From: Caccousia sp900752115
GTDB taxonomy: Bacteria > Bacillota > Clostridia > Oscillospirales > Acutalibacteraceae
Length of the DNA stretch: 24,829 nucleotides
Direction of reading: 5' to 3'
Assembly (NCBI GenBank): GCA_902472225.1
Contig: CABRNB010000037.1
Span: 1 to 24,829 of the forward strand
A program made the position numbers and the translations under genes. The notes under the pieces are model-generated. The model did not search any database. It was not told the DNA's origin and saw only the letters and a list, made by a program, of their open reading frames with translations. Positions 1 through 6,545 of this stretch are shown here, piece by piece (position 1 is the first letter of the stretch; every line of letters starts with the position of its first letter).

Positions 1-477
1 TGTCAGGCTGGAGGCAAGGAGGATCCCTCCTGCCCGCGCGCTGTGAAGAAAACGTGCTCCGACCGCGCTGAGTACGAAGGCGGGACCCGCGTTGACGCAG
101 AAAAGCGTCAGGCGTCCGGCCTCTTCTTCCGTGACGTCGCCTGTGCGCAGCAGTGATGCGGCGCCGCGCGCCCCGACAGGATAGCCGCCGATCATCCCCA
201 TTAAGATAACAGGGGCACAGCAGCCCGGCAGCCGGAACAGCAGACGTGTTGGTTTTTCCAGGATACGGCCCAGCAGGGACGACGCTCCGGAGCGCACAAG
301 AAAAACGCTGAGCACAAGAAACGGAAACAAAGACGGAACCAGTACCGAAAGACAGACGTCCAGTCCGGCGGCTGCGCCCTGCGAGGCTGTTTCCGGATAC
401 AGGGAAAGTCCCAGTCCGGCGGTAAGCGACAACACGAGCAGCGCAAGGCAGCGCAGAAGCTCTTTTTTCCGTTTCAT
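1..477 (-). CDS. YlbJ-like integral membrane protein (partial, 3' end outside window)
   Basis: The first 159 residues of a hydrophobic protein are visible; the gene runs off the left edge. The start is the ATG at 477-475 on the minus strand, preceded by AAAGGGG (486-492). The N-terminus is basic (MKRKKELLR), followed by a membrane segment, a second hydrophobic stretch (VCLSVLVPSLFPFLVLSVFLV), and then the motif MGMIGGYPVGAR with a following NAGPAFV. This order is typical of the YlbJ/SpoVV-type nucleoside-recognition-domain family, membrane proteins that in Bacillus are needed for sporulation. The gene is divergent from yqfC, another sporulation gene, which fits. Related Gate-domain transporters share the fold, so the exact orthology is inferred and no symbol is given. 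Confidence 0.72.
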   Translation of the reverse strand, partial: MKRKKELLRCLALLVLSLTAGLGLSLYPETASQGAAAGLDVCLSVLVPSLFPFLVLSVFLVRSGASSLLGRILEKPTRLLFRLPGCCAPVILMGMIGGYPVGARGAASLLRTGDVTEEEAGRLTLFCVNAGPAFVLSAVGARFLHSARAGGILLASSLT

Positions 478-590
478 CGGTAACGCCCCTTTCTGGATCA
501 AACCAACCTTCCCATGATTCCCTCCGCATGTCTGAGAGCGCGAGGGCCGGAGAACGACAGGCGGCGGGTTTGGGGAGGCCATATGCCTTT

Positions 591-620
591 TTCATCGTAT
601 GCGAAGGGATTTTCATACAT
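591..620 (+). promoter_or_regulatory. Possible sigma-E-type promoter upstream of yqfC
   Basis: The -10-like element CATACAT lies at 614-620, and a weak -35-like element TTCATCGT at 591-598, with 15 bases between them. This loosely fits the mother-cell sigma-E pattern, which would suit yqfC and yqfD. The -35 matches poorly, so this is only a candidate. The rest of the 478-689 divergent region holds the two ribosome binding sites and no other recognisable element. Confidence 0.25.
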
Positions 621-689
621 GACTGGCCGGATGCATATGGATTGGACAGCGGCCCGCCTGCAGACGGGCGCAAAGGGGGCGGATGCGCT

Positions 690-953
690 TTGGAGGAACA
701 GAGTACAGGACAGAAAGGCGGTCTGACGCTGCTGCACCGTGCGGTGGGAGGTTGTCACATCGAGCTTCTCGGCAACCGGGAGGCTGTGGTGGAAGGGTGC
801 CAGGGAATTCTGGAGTACGACGACGATGTGGTACGGGTACGCGCCGGAAAGCTGGTGGTCCGGTTTACCGGCCGGAATCTGAAAATTCGCTGTATGACGG
901 CGGACTCACTTGTGGTGGACGGTTTTCTGCGCGGGATGGAATTCATGGTATGA
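690..953 (+). CDS. yqfC: Sporulation protein YqfC
   Basis: A small protein of 87 residues when read from TTG 690, close to the roughly 93 residues of Bacillus YqfC. The conserved core is visible: HIELLGNREAVVEGCQGI, then LEYDDDVVRVRAGKLVV, then NLKIRCMTADSLVVDGFLRGMEF. YqfC is a sigma-E-controlled sporulation protein of unknown biochemical role that almost always precedes yqfD, as here with 12 bases between the two. I chose TTG 690 because AAAGGGGGCGG (671-681) lies just upstream. An in-frame ATG at 528 would add 54 residues of low-complexity, non-conserved sequence and has no ribosome binding site. The start is inferred; the family call is firm. Confidence 0.85.
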   Translation: MEEQSTGQKGGLTLLHRAVGGCHIELLGNREAVVEGCQGILEYDDDVVRVRAGKLVVRFTGRNLKIRCMTADSLVVDGFLRGMEFMV

Positions 954-965
954 GGAGGCGTTGAT

Positions 966-2141
966 ATGCTGGTGCAGCTGACGCGATGGTTCTGGGGATC
1001 GGCGCGTTTTCGGGTAGAGGGCTCCGCAGAGCGTTTTTTCAATCACTGTGCGCGCCGGGGGATCACCCTGTGGGGGATGCAGGCGGGAGAATCGCCCGGA
1101 GCCTGGGTACGTGCCGGGCAATATCCGGAGCTCCTGGCCTGTGCGCACAGCGCCCGCTGCCGGCTGCGCGTAGAGGAGAAACGTGGACTGCCGTTTCGTA
1201 CCTGGTGGCTTCGCCGGAGAAAGGGTCTGGTGTTTGGAGCGTTTCTCGGCGTGTTGATTTTGTCCGTGCTCTCGCAGCAGATTTGGTGTGTGCAGGCCGA
1301 GGGTCTTGAAACGATTACACGCCGGGAACTCGACGCTGCCTGCCGTGAAATCGGTCTGGTGCCCGGCGCATGGAAAAGCGAGGTGGATCCCCTGCAGGCT
1401 GAACGCCAGCTCATGCTGCGGTTCCCGAATGTTTCATGGCTGACGGTGAATACGCAGGGGTGCGCGGCGTACATCAAGCTGGCGGAAGGAGTCGAGAAGC
1501 CCGACATGGAGACGTGGAAAAAACCGGGCAACGTGAAGGCGGATGTTTCGGGTCAGATTCTGCGGATCGAGGTGTTCGCCGGGGAAGCCCAGGTGAACGA
1601 GGGGGACGCCGTGACCGCCGGTCAGCTGCTGATCAGCGGGGTGGTGGAGGATACGTTCGGCAATGTGACGCTCCGGCATGCCTCGGGGCGTATTTTTGCT
1701 TCAACCGTTCGGGAGTTTACCGCGGAAGTTCCCATGACGGAAACGGTACAGGTTGCGACGGGGCAAACGCTCACCAGGCGGTGTGCGGAGCTGTTCGGGC
1801 TGCGTCTCCCTCTTACGCTGTCTTCGGAGCCGGGAGCGGGATGGGAGAAGCAGGCGGGGCGAACGGTCCTGAGCGCTAATGGAATAGAGCTGCCGGTGGC
1901 CTGGCTTGAGGAAACGTGGACTGAGACGATCGGGGAAGAACGTCTTCTCTCGCCCGAGGAAGCCCTTGCCGTTGCGCGCGCGCAGGCGGAGGAACAGAAA
2001 AGCAGGCTGAAAAGCCTTGTTATCCTCAGCGAGAAGGAGACAGTAACCGAGGAGAACGGCGTCCTGTATTACACGCTTCGAGCGGAATGTGAAGAAGATA
2101 TTGCCGTGGAAACGGAGATCCTTGTAAATTCACCAAATTGA
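966..2141 (+). CDS. yqfD: Sporulation protein YqfD
   Basis: A 391-residue protein, normal for the YqfD family (stage IV sporulation protein required for efficient spore formation in Bacillus). The N-terminal cytoplasmic part (about 1-85) resembles the family's ferredoxin-like region. One membrane segment follows at about 86-106 (KGLVFGAFLGVLILSVLSQQ). The rest is a large outside domain with VSWLTVNTQGCAAYIKLAEG and a strongly charged C-terminal region ending in the typical EENGVLYYTLRAECEEDIA. The ATG has GAGGAG at 952-957. It is co-directional with yqfC with a 12-base gap and is presumably transcribed with it. No clear terminator follows. Confidence 0.9.
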   Translation: MLVQLTRWFWGSARFRVEGSAERFFNHCARRGITLWGMQAGESPGAWVRAGQYPELLACAHSARCRLRVEEKRGLPFRTWWLRRRKGLVFGAFLGVLILSVLSQQIWCVQAEGLETITRRELDAACREIGLVPGAWKSEVDPLQAERQLMLRFPNVSWLTVNTQGCAAYIKLAEGVEKPDMETWKKPGNVKADVSGQILRIEVFAGEAQVNEGDAVTAGQLLISGVVEDTFGNVTLRHASGRIFASTVREFTAEVPMTETVQVATGQTLTRRCAELFGLRLPLTLSSEPGAGWEKQAGRTVLSANGIELPVAWLEETWTETIGEERLLSPEEALAVARAQAEEQKSRLKSLVILSEKETVTEENGVLYYTLRAECEEDIAVETEILVNSPN

Positions 2142-2178
2142 TCCCATGGAATTCATCACATTTTTAGGGGGAAAGCAG

Positions 2179-2207
2179 ATGACGAACCGGAAAAAATGTG
2201 ATATAAT
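2179..2207 (+). promoter_or_regulatory. Sigma-A-type promoter for phoH
   Basis: A perfect -10 TATAAT (2202-2207) has an extended TG at 2199-2200. A weak -35, ATGACG (2179-2184), lies 17 bases upstream. It sits in an AT-rich 208-base gap between yqfD and phoH, which suggests phoH is transcribed separately from the sporulation pair. The remaining leader to 2349 is AT-rich with a second, weaker TACAAT at 2256-2261; no gene or clear hairpin is seen. Confidence 0.55.
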
Positions 2208-2349
2208 CAATACGATCAAATTGAATAATAATTTATTAAATTTATGTGAACACTATACAATAATTGCAAAACTCCTTCTGTCATAATTTTCGAGGACAGA
2301 GCAGGGCAGGTTTTGGAACTATTGTCAGAGATCATTTGGGAGCGATGGA

Positions 2350-3306
2350 ATGTTTGAGCAAAGGATCAATATTGAACGGATGGAGCAGGCTGCTGCGCTG
2401 TTCGGGAGCATGGATGAAAATGTCCGGCTTTTGAGCGCGGAGTTCCATGTTTCCATTGTGGCAAGGGACGCTGAAATCAAGGTGTCCGGCGAGCCGGAGG
2501 ATGTGGCTCTGGCCGTGCGCGCTATCGAGAGTCTGCTTGGCCTCATTAACCGGGGCGAGGGGCTGACGGAGCAAAATGTTCGCTACTGCATTTCTCTGGT
2601 GCGAGAGGGCGGCGAGGAGAAAATTACGGCTCTTGCCGGCGACTGCATCTGCATCACCAGCAAGGGAAAGCCGGTCAAGCCCAAAACACTCGGACAAAAG
2701 CGCTATTGCGGAGCCATCCGGGATCATACCATTACCATCGGTGTCGGACCGGCCGGAACGGGAAAAACGTATCTGGCGGTTGCGATGGCCGTAACGGCTT
2801 TCCGCGCGCAGGAAGTGAACCGCATTATCCTGACGCGTCCCGCGGTGGAGGCGGGAGAGAAGCTTGGTTTCCTGCCGGGCGATCTGCAGCAGAAGGTGGA
2901 TCCGTATCTCCGGCCGCTGTATGACGCTCTGTTTGATATGCTGGGCCCGGAAACGTATCAGAAATACGTGGAGCGCGGCAGCATTGAGGTTGCGCCTTTG
3001 GCGTATATGCGCGGCCGCACGCTGGACGACAGCTTTATCATTCTTGACGAGGCGCAGAACACCACGCAGGAGCAGATGAAAATGTTCCTGACGCGCCTTG
3101 GATTTGGTTCCAAGATGGTGATCACGGGAGACATCACGCAGATCGATCTGCCGGATGGCAGAAAGTCGGGCCTCAAGGAGGTCATGCGCATTCTGCGTGA
3201 CATCGACGACATTGCCCAGGTCCGGTTTGACGGACGGGATGTTGTGCGCCACAAGCTGGTGCAGGATATCATCAAAGCATACGAGAAGGCGGAGGAACGG
3301 CACTGA
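2350..3306 (+). CDS. phoH: PhoH-like ATPase
   Basis: A 318-residue protein, nearly identical in length to Bacillus PhoH (YqfE). An N-terminal KH-like region (about 20-70) is followed by a P-loop ATPase domain with Walker A GPAGTGKT at 133-140 and Walker B ILDEAQN at 231-237. RPAVEAGEKLGFLPG and LTRLGFGSKMVITGD are classic PhoH signatures. The family is thought to act as an ATP-dependent RNA helicase or RNA-processing factor and is usually next to ybeY, as here. The ATG at 2350 has GGGAG at 2338-2342. The usual Bacillus neighbour pgpH is missing downstream. Confidence 0.93.
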   Translation: MFEQRINIERMEQAAALFGSMDENVRLLSAEFHVSIVARDAEIKVSGEPEDVALAVRAIESLLGLINRGEGLTEQNVRYCISLVREGGEEKITALAGDCICITSKGKPVKPKTLGQKRYCGAIRDHTITIGVGPAGTGKTYLAVAMAVTAFRAQEVNRIILTRPAVEAGEKLGFLPGDLQQKVDPYLRPLYDALFDMLGPETYQKYVERGSIEVAPLAYMRGRTLDDSFIILDEAQNTTQEQMKMFLTRLGFGSKMVITGDITQIDLPDGRKSGLKEVMRILRDIDDIAQVRFDGRDVVRHKLVQDIIKAYEKAEERH

Positions 3307-3366
3307 GCCGCCGTGCTTTTTGATGTGAGCATTGCTTTCTTCAGACAGAACCGTATGGTTTTGCCC

Positions 3367-3375
3367 TGATATAAT
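3367..3375 (+). promoter_or_regulatory. Extended -10 promoter candidate for ybeY
   Basis: TATAAT at 3370-3375 is preceded by TG at 3367-3368, giving an extended -10. No good -35 is seen at the right distance. It lies in the 150-base gap after phoH and could give the ybeY-dgkA-era group its own start point. Confidence 0.4.
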
Positions 3376-3456
3376 ATTATACCCTGGGCCGGTGTACGCA
3401 GGCGGCGGATATTTTTGCGGGGCCGGCAGGGATACTGTAAACGGAGGACGCCGAAA

Positions 3457-3960
3457 ATGGAAAAAATCAGAGTAGTCATTGACAACAAGCAGAAAAATGT
3501 TAAGATTCCCACCGGTCTGCGCATGCTGGTTCGCCGCTGCTGCAATGCTGTATTGCGGATGGAGAACTTTTCCGGCCCGGCAGAAATCAGCGTGACATTC
3601 GTCAACAACGAGCAGATTCATGAGCTTAACCGCCAGTATCGCGACAAGGACATGCCTACCGACGTACTGTCCTTCCCCATGGGAGAGAACGGGGAGTACG
3701 ACGTCAATCATGACACCGGCGCGAAGATTCTGGGCGATATTGTGATTTCGATGGAGAAAGCTGTGGAGCAGGCGGAGCGCTACGGGCATTCCCTGGAAAG
3801 AGAAGTCGGGTATCTGACCGCTCATTCCATGCTGCACCTGCTTGGCTACGATCATGAAAAATCCGGTCTGGATCGTGTTCGTATGCGCGAAAAAGAGGAG
3901 CAGGTTATGTCTCAGCTCGGCCTGCCCAGCACGAGCAGCTATGTCCTTGGTGACGAATGA
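3457..3960 (+). CDS. ybeY: Endoribonuclease YbeY
   Basis: A 167-residue single-domain metalloprotease-fold RNase needed for 16S rRNA 3' end maturation and ribosome quality control. The metal-binding motif H-x3-H-x5-H is intact: TAHSMLHLLGYDH, with H123, H127 and H133. PTDVLSFPM (68-76), the second family signature, is also present. One small variation is Ser at 124 where Gly is usual. I start at ATG 3457, which has GGAGG at 3443-3447. An in-frame TTG at 3415 would add 14 residues without conservation. The stop overlaps the dgkA start by four bases (ATGA), so translation of the two is probably coupled. Confidence 0.93.
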   Translation: MEKIRVVIDNKQKNVKIPTGLRMLVRRCCNAVLRMENFSGPAEISVTFVNNEQIHELNRQYRDKDMPTDVLSFPMGENGEYDVNHDTGAKILGDIVISMEKAVEQAERYGHSLEREVGYLTAHSMLHLLGYDHEKSGLDRVRMREKEEQVMSQLGLPSTSSYVLGDE

Positions 3961-4445
3961 ATTTTCCGTTTCATAAAAGCGTTCTGTGTGCGATACACGG
4001 GATTGCACACTGCCTCAAGCGGGAGCGGAATATGCGGGTTCATACAGTGGCAGCGCTGTATGTTCTGTTCTTTTCGGTCTTTTTCCGCTTTACCCCCGCG
4101 GAATACGGCGTGCTGATTCTGACCATTGGCTCCGTGCTGTCCGCAGAGCTGTTCAATACAGCGGCGGAGGATCTCTGCGACTTTGTGTCGCCGGGCTTTG
4201 CGGAACGCATTGGTTCGGTGAAGGATTTGGCTGCAGGGGCCGTCCTTGTCTGCGCTCTGGCTGCTCTCGGTGTGGGGGCGGCGCTGTTCTGGCGGCCGGA
4301 ACAAATCGCGGAGTTGGGAGCCTGGCTTCTCGGACAGCCGTGGCGTCTGCCGATCCTTTTGCTTTCTCTGATCCCGGCGATCGGTTTCATCGTCCTGCCG
4401 GGGCGGGGAGGAAAGGACGGAAAGCGTCCGCTGCGGCCGCGTTAA
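3957..4445 (+). CDS. dgkA: Undecaprenol/diacylglycerol kinase (DgkA family)
   Basis: A membrane kinase of 162 residues. In Gram-positive bacteria the enzyme phosphorylates undecaprenol to recycle the lipid carrier for cell wall synthesis. Conserved features are ERNMRVH (23-29), ELFNTAAEDLCD (64-75, the E-x2-N-T-A-x-E active-site signature) and SVKDLAAGAVLV (87-98). Three membrane segments (about 29-44, 48-66 and 90-111) form the normal enzyme. A fourth hydrophobic stretch (131-147, LPILLLSLIPAIGFIVLP) and a basic tail lie beyond the usual length of about 120-130 residues. The gene overlaps ybeY by four bases and is 36 bases from era. Confidence 0.88.
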   Translation: MNFPFHKSVLCAIHGIAHCLKRERNMRVHTVAALYVLFFSVFFRFTPAEYGVLILTIGSVLSAELFNTAAEDLCDFVSPGFAERIGSVKDLAAGAVLVCALAALGVGAALFWRPEQIAELGAWLLGQPWRLPILLLSLIPAIGFIVLPGRGGKDGKRPLRPR

Positions 4446-4481
4446 CAATGAGAAAACCAACAAGAGAAAGGAATTGACAAT

Positions 4482-5429
4482 TTGCCGCAGGATTTTACCT
4501 TTACACAACCCAACAGAGAGGGACGCTGCGCGTTTCTGGCGATCGTCGGCCGTCCGAACGTGGGGAAGTCCTCTCTGCTCAATAAAATGCTTGGTCAGAA
4601 GGTGGCGATCGTGAGCAGCAAGCCCCAGACGACGCGCACGCGCATTATGGGCGTACTCACCGAGGGGGAGGATCAGCTTGTTTTTCTCGATACTCCCGGC
4701 CTGCACAAGCCGCGCAGCCGTCTTGACGAGTATATGGCGCGCTCCGTGACGGAGTCGGTCGCCGGTGTTGACGCGTGCCTGCTGGTAACGGAGGCGGGCG
4801 CTTCCGTTTCGCACGCGGATCGGGAGCTGCTCGAGCGATGCCGGGCACAGCAGCTTCCTGCCGTGCTGGCCATCAATAAAATTGATCTTCTTCAGGATAA
4901 GAGCGCTCTCATGGCACAGATTGCCGAGTGGAACGCCCTGTATCCGTTTGAGGCCGTAGTGCCTGTGTCGGCGCAGGACGGAAGCGGGATCCGCAGCGAC
5001 CTGCTTCCCGAGCTGAAAAAGCTCTGTCAGCCGGGCGGCCATTTCTTTGACGAGGATACGCTCACCGATCAGCCGGAGCGTGTTCTGGCGGGCGAACTGG
5101 TGCGGGAAAAGCTCCTGCGCCTGCTGGACAAGGAAATTCCCCACGGTGCGGCGGTTGCTGTGGAAAGAATGCGGGAGCGCGACGACGGCAGCGGCATCAC
5201 GGATGTGGAGGCAACCATTTATTGTGAGAAGGACAACCATAAAGCGATCATCATTGGCAAGGGCGGTTCGATGCTGAAAAAAATCGGAAGCTATGCCCGC
5301 GCGGACATGGAGCGCTTTTTCGGCTGCCGCATCAACCTGAAGCTATGGGTCAAGGTCAAGGAGGACTGGAGAAACCGCGAGGCGATCCTCAGAAGCCTTG
5401 GCTATGACAAAACAGATTTTGATCTCTGA
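4482..5429 (+). CDS. era: GTPase Era, 30S ribosome assembly factor
   Basis: A 315-residue GTPase that binds the 3' end of 16S rRNA and helps 30S subunit maturation. The G motifs are complete: G1 GRPNVGKS (23-30), the QTTRTRI switch (49-55), G3 DTPG (70-73) and G4 NKID (132-135). The C-terminal KH domain carries GKGG at 259-262 and ends in the typical LKLWVKVKEDWR. The start is TTG 4482 with AAAGGA at 4467-4472; no ATG is available upstream of the G1 motif in frame. About 14 residues precede the usual N-terminus (GRCAFLAIVGRPN). It follows dgkA directly, whereas in Bacillus cdd lies between them. Confidence 0.95.
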   Translation: MPQDFTFTQPNREGRCAFLAIVGRPNVGKSSLLNKMLGQKVAIVSSKPQTTRTRIMGVLTEGEDQLVFLDTPGLHKPRSRLDEYMARSVTESVAGVDACLLVTEAGASVSHADRELLERCRAQQLPAVLAINKIDLLQDKSALMAQIAEWNALYPFEAVVPVSAQDGSGIRSDLLPELKKLCQPGGHFFDEDTLTDQPERVLAGELVREKLLRLLDKEIPHGAAVAVERMRERDDGSGITDVEATIYCEKDNHKAIIIGKGGSMLKKIGSYARADMERFFGCRINLKLWVKVKEDWRNREAILRSLGYDKTDFDL

Positions 5430-5648
5430 TTTCGGACGCCGGAAAGACGTCTGAAGCGAGACAGAAATTCCCTGACATACCTTTTGCCGGAACGCAAATA
5501 CTGAAAGCAGTACCGTACCATTCACAGCCCGCGCTTCGGGCGCGCATCTGCACACGGATTCGCGGCGCGGTATTGCCTGAAAGAAAGGGGACGCTGCGGC
5601 GCCGCCTGTTGTTTTGACGTTTCACCGGCGAAGGGGGATGTGTGGGAA

Positions 5649-5852
5649 ATGGACGAAAATACGGCCTGGGAGCGGTTTGCGCAGACAGGATGTGTCGGGG
5701 ATTATCTCCAGTACCTGCAATGCAGGGGAGAACTGCCGCCGGCGTTCCCGCAGGCCCTGGAGGACATCTATGCAGCTGGAGACGGACGGACTTGTGATCG
5801 CGGAGCAGAGTATCGGCGAGAGCGATCGCCTGGTGACGGTGCTCACGCGTGA
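5649..5852 (+). CDS. yqzL: YqzL-like small protein
   Basis: A short protein of 67 residues whose N-terminal part (AWERFAQTGCVGDYLQYLQ) resembles Bacillus YqzL, a roughly 47-residue protein of unknown function encoded between era and recO. Position and motif (a W-x2-F-x-Q-T-G core followed by Y-L) both support the call. ATG 5649 has AGGGGG at 5632-5637; an in-frame GTG at 5640 is too close to that site. The last 27 codons overlap the recO start region in another frame, and the tail after residue 40 looks like translation of recO DNA rather than conserved protein. The upstream gap 5430-5648 shows a small CGCGC/GCGCG hairpin near 5530 but no clear promoter or terminator. Confidence 0.65.
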   Translation: MDENTAWERFAQTGCVGDYLQYLQCRGELPPAFPQALEDIYAAGDGRTCDRGAEYRRERSPGDGAHA

Positions 5853-6519
5853 CGAGGGAATTGTGCGCGCCTTTGCCCGGCAGGCGAAAAAGTCCGGCAG
5901 TACAAAGGTATCGGCAACGCAGCTGTTCTGCTATTCCCGCTTTACCATTTATAAGGGGCGGGAGAAATACATCATTGACGACGCGCGTCCGGCGGAGCTC
6001 TTTTTCGATTTGCGCAGGGACATCGAGTGCCTGGCCCTGGCCCAGTATTTCTGCGAGCTGGCCCGTTCGCTGGCTCCGCAGGAAGCGCCGGCCGGGGATT
6101 TTTTGCGTCTTCTTCTCAATGCCTTTCATTTCCTGGGGAAGGGAACGCGCCCTCCTCTGCTGATTAAGGCGGCGGTGGAAATGCGCATGCTGGAGTTTGC
6201 AGGCTATATGCCGGATTTGGTGGCCTGCCGCGGCTGCGCCTGTTATGAGGCGGAGCCGATGCTCTTTTATCCGCGGGAGGGCTTCCTTTCCTGTCCGGAT
6301 TGCTCGGGGGAGTACGGCGGTTCGCCGATTCCGCTCGGCCCGGGCGTACTGACGGCGCTTCGTCATACTATTTACGCGGATTTTGAAAAGCTTTTTTCCT
6401 TTCGGCTGCCGCCGGCGGGGCTGAAAGCCCTGGCCGCCGCGAGCGAGCGCTACACGCTCTGCACGTTGGATCGCGGCTTTCAGACACTTGACTTTTTTCA
6501 TGGGCTTGTGCCTGTATGA
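5770..6519 (+). CDS. recO: DNA repair protein RecO
   Basis: A recombination mediator of 249 residues, normal for the family; RecO works with RecF and RecR to load RecA onto SSB-coated DNA. The N-terminal OB-fold has the usual opening TDGLVIAEQSIGESDRLVTVLT. A zinc-finger-like site is formed by C153-x2-C156 and C175-x2-C178 (CRGC and CPDC). The family start fits ATG 5770; the frame stays open upstream to TTG 5614, but that extension is not conserved. The first 83 bases overlap the yqzL-like frame, so the two are probably coupled. The stop overlaps an ATG (ATGA at 6516-6519) in front of mutS2. Confidence 0.92.
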   Translation: MQLETDGLVIAEQSIGESDRLVTVLTRDEGIVRAFARQAKKSGSTKVSATQLFCYSRFTIYKGREKYIIDDARPAELFFDLRRDIECLALAQYFCELARSLAPQEAPAGDFLRLLLNAFHFLGKGTRPPLLIKAAVEMRMLEFAGYMPDLVACRGCACYEAEPMLFYPREGFLSCPDCSGEYGGSPIPLGPGVLTALRHTIYADFEKLFSFRLPPAGLKALAAASERYTLCTLDRGFQTLDFFHGLVPV

Positions 6520-6545
6520 CGCACAGCCCTATGGGAGTAGAACAT

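Noticed and set aside
528..689. Longer yqfC start at ATG 528
   Set aside because: No ribosome binding site and a non-conserved, Gly/Arg-rich extension; TTG 690 fits the family length.
2332..4008. Long open frame on the minus strand (558 codons) opposite phoH and ybeY
   Set aside because: It lies antisense to two strongly conserved genes, matches no family I recognise, and such shadows are expected in GC-rich coding DNA. Similar antisense frames at 3939-5240, 5389-6501, 6498-7472 and 7671-9008 are rejected for the same reason.
5520..5545. Terminator after era
   Set aside because: The CGCGC/GCGCG hairpin is short and has no T-run.
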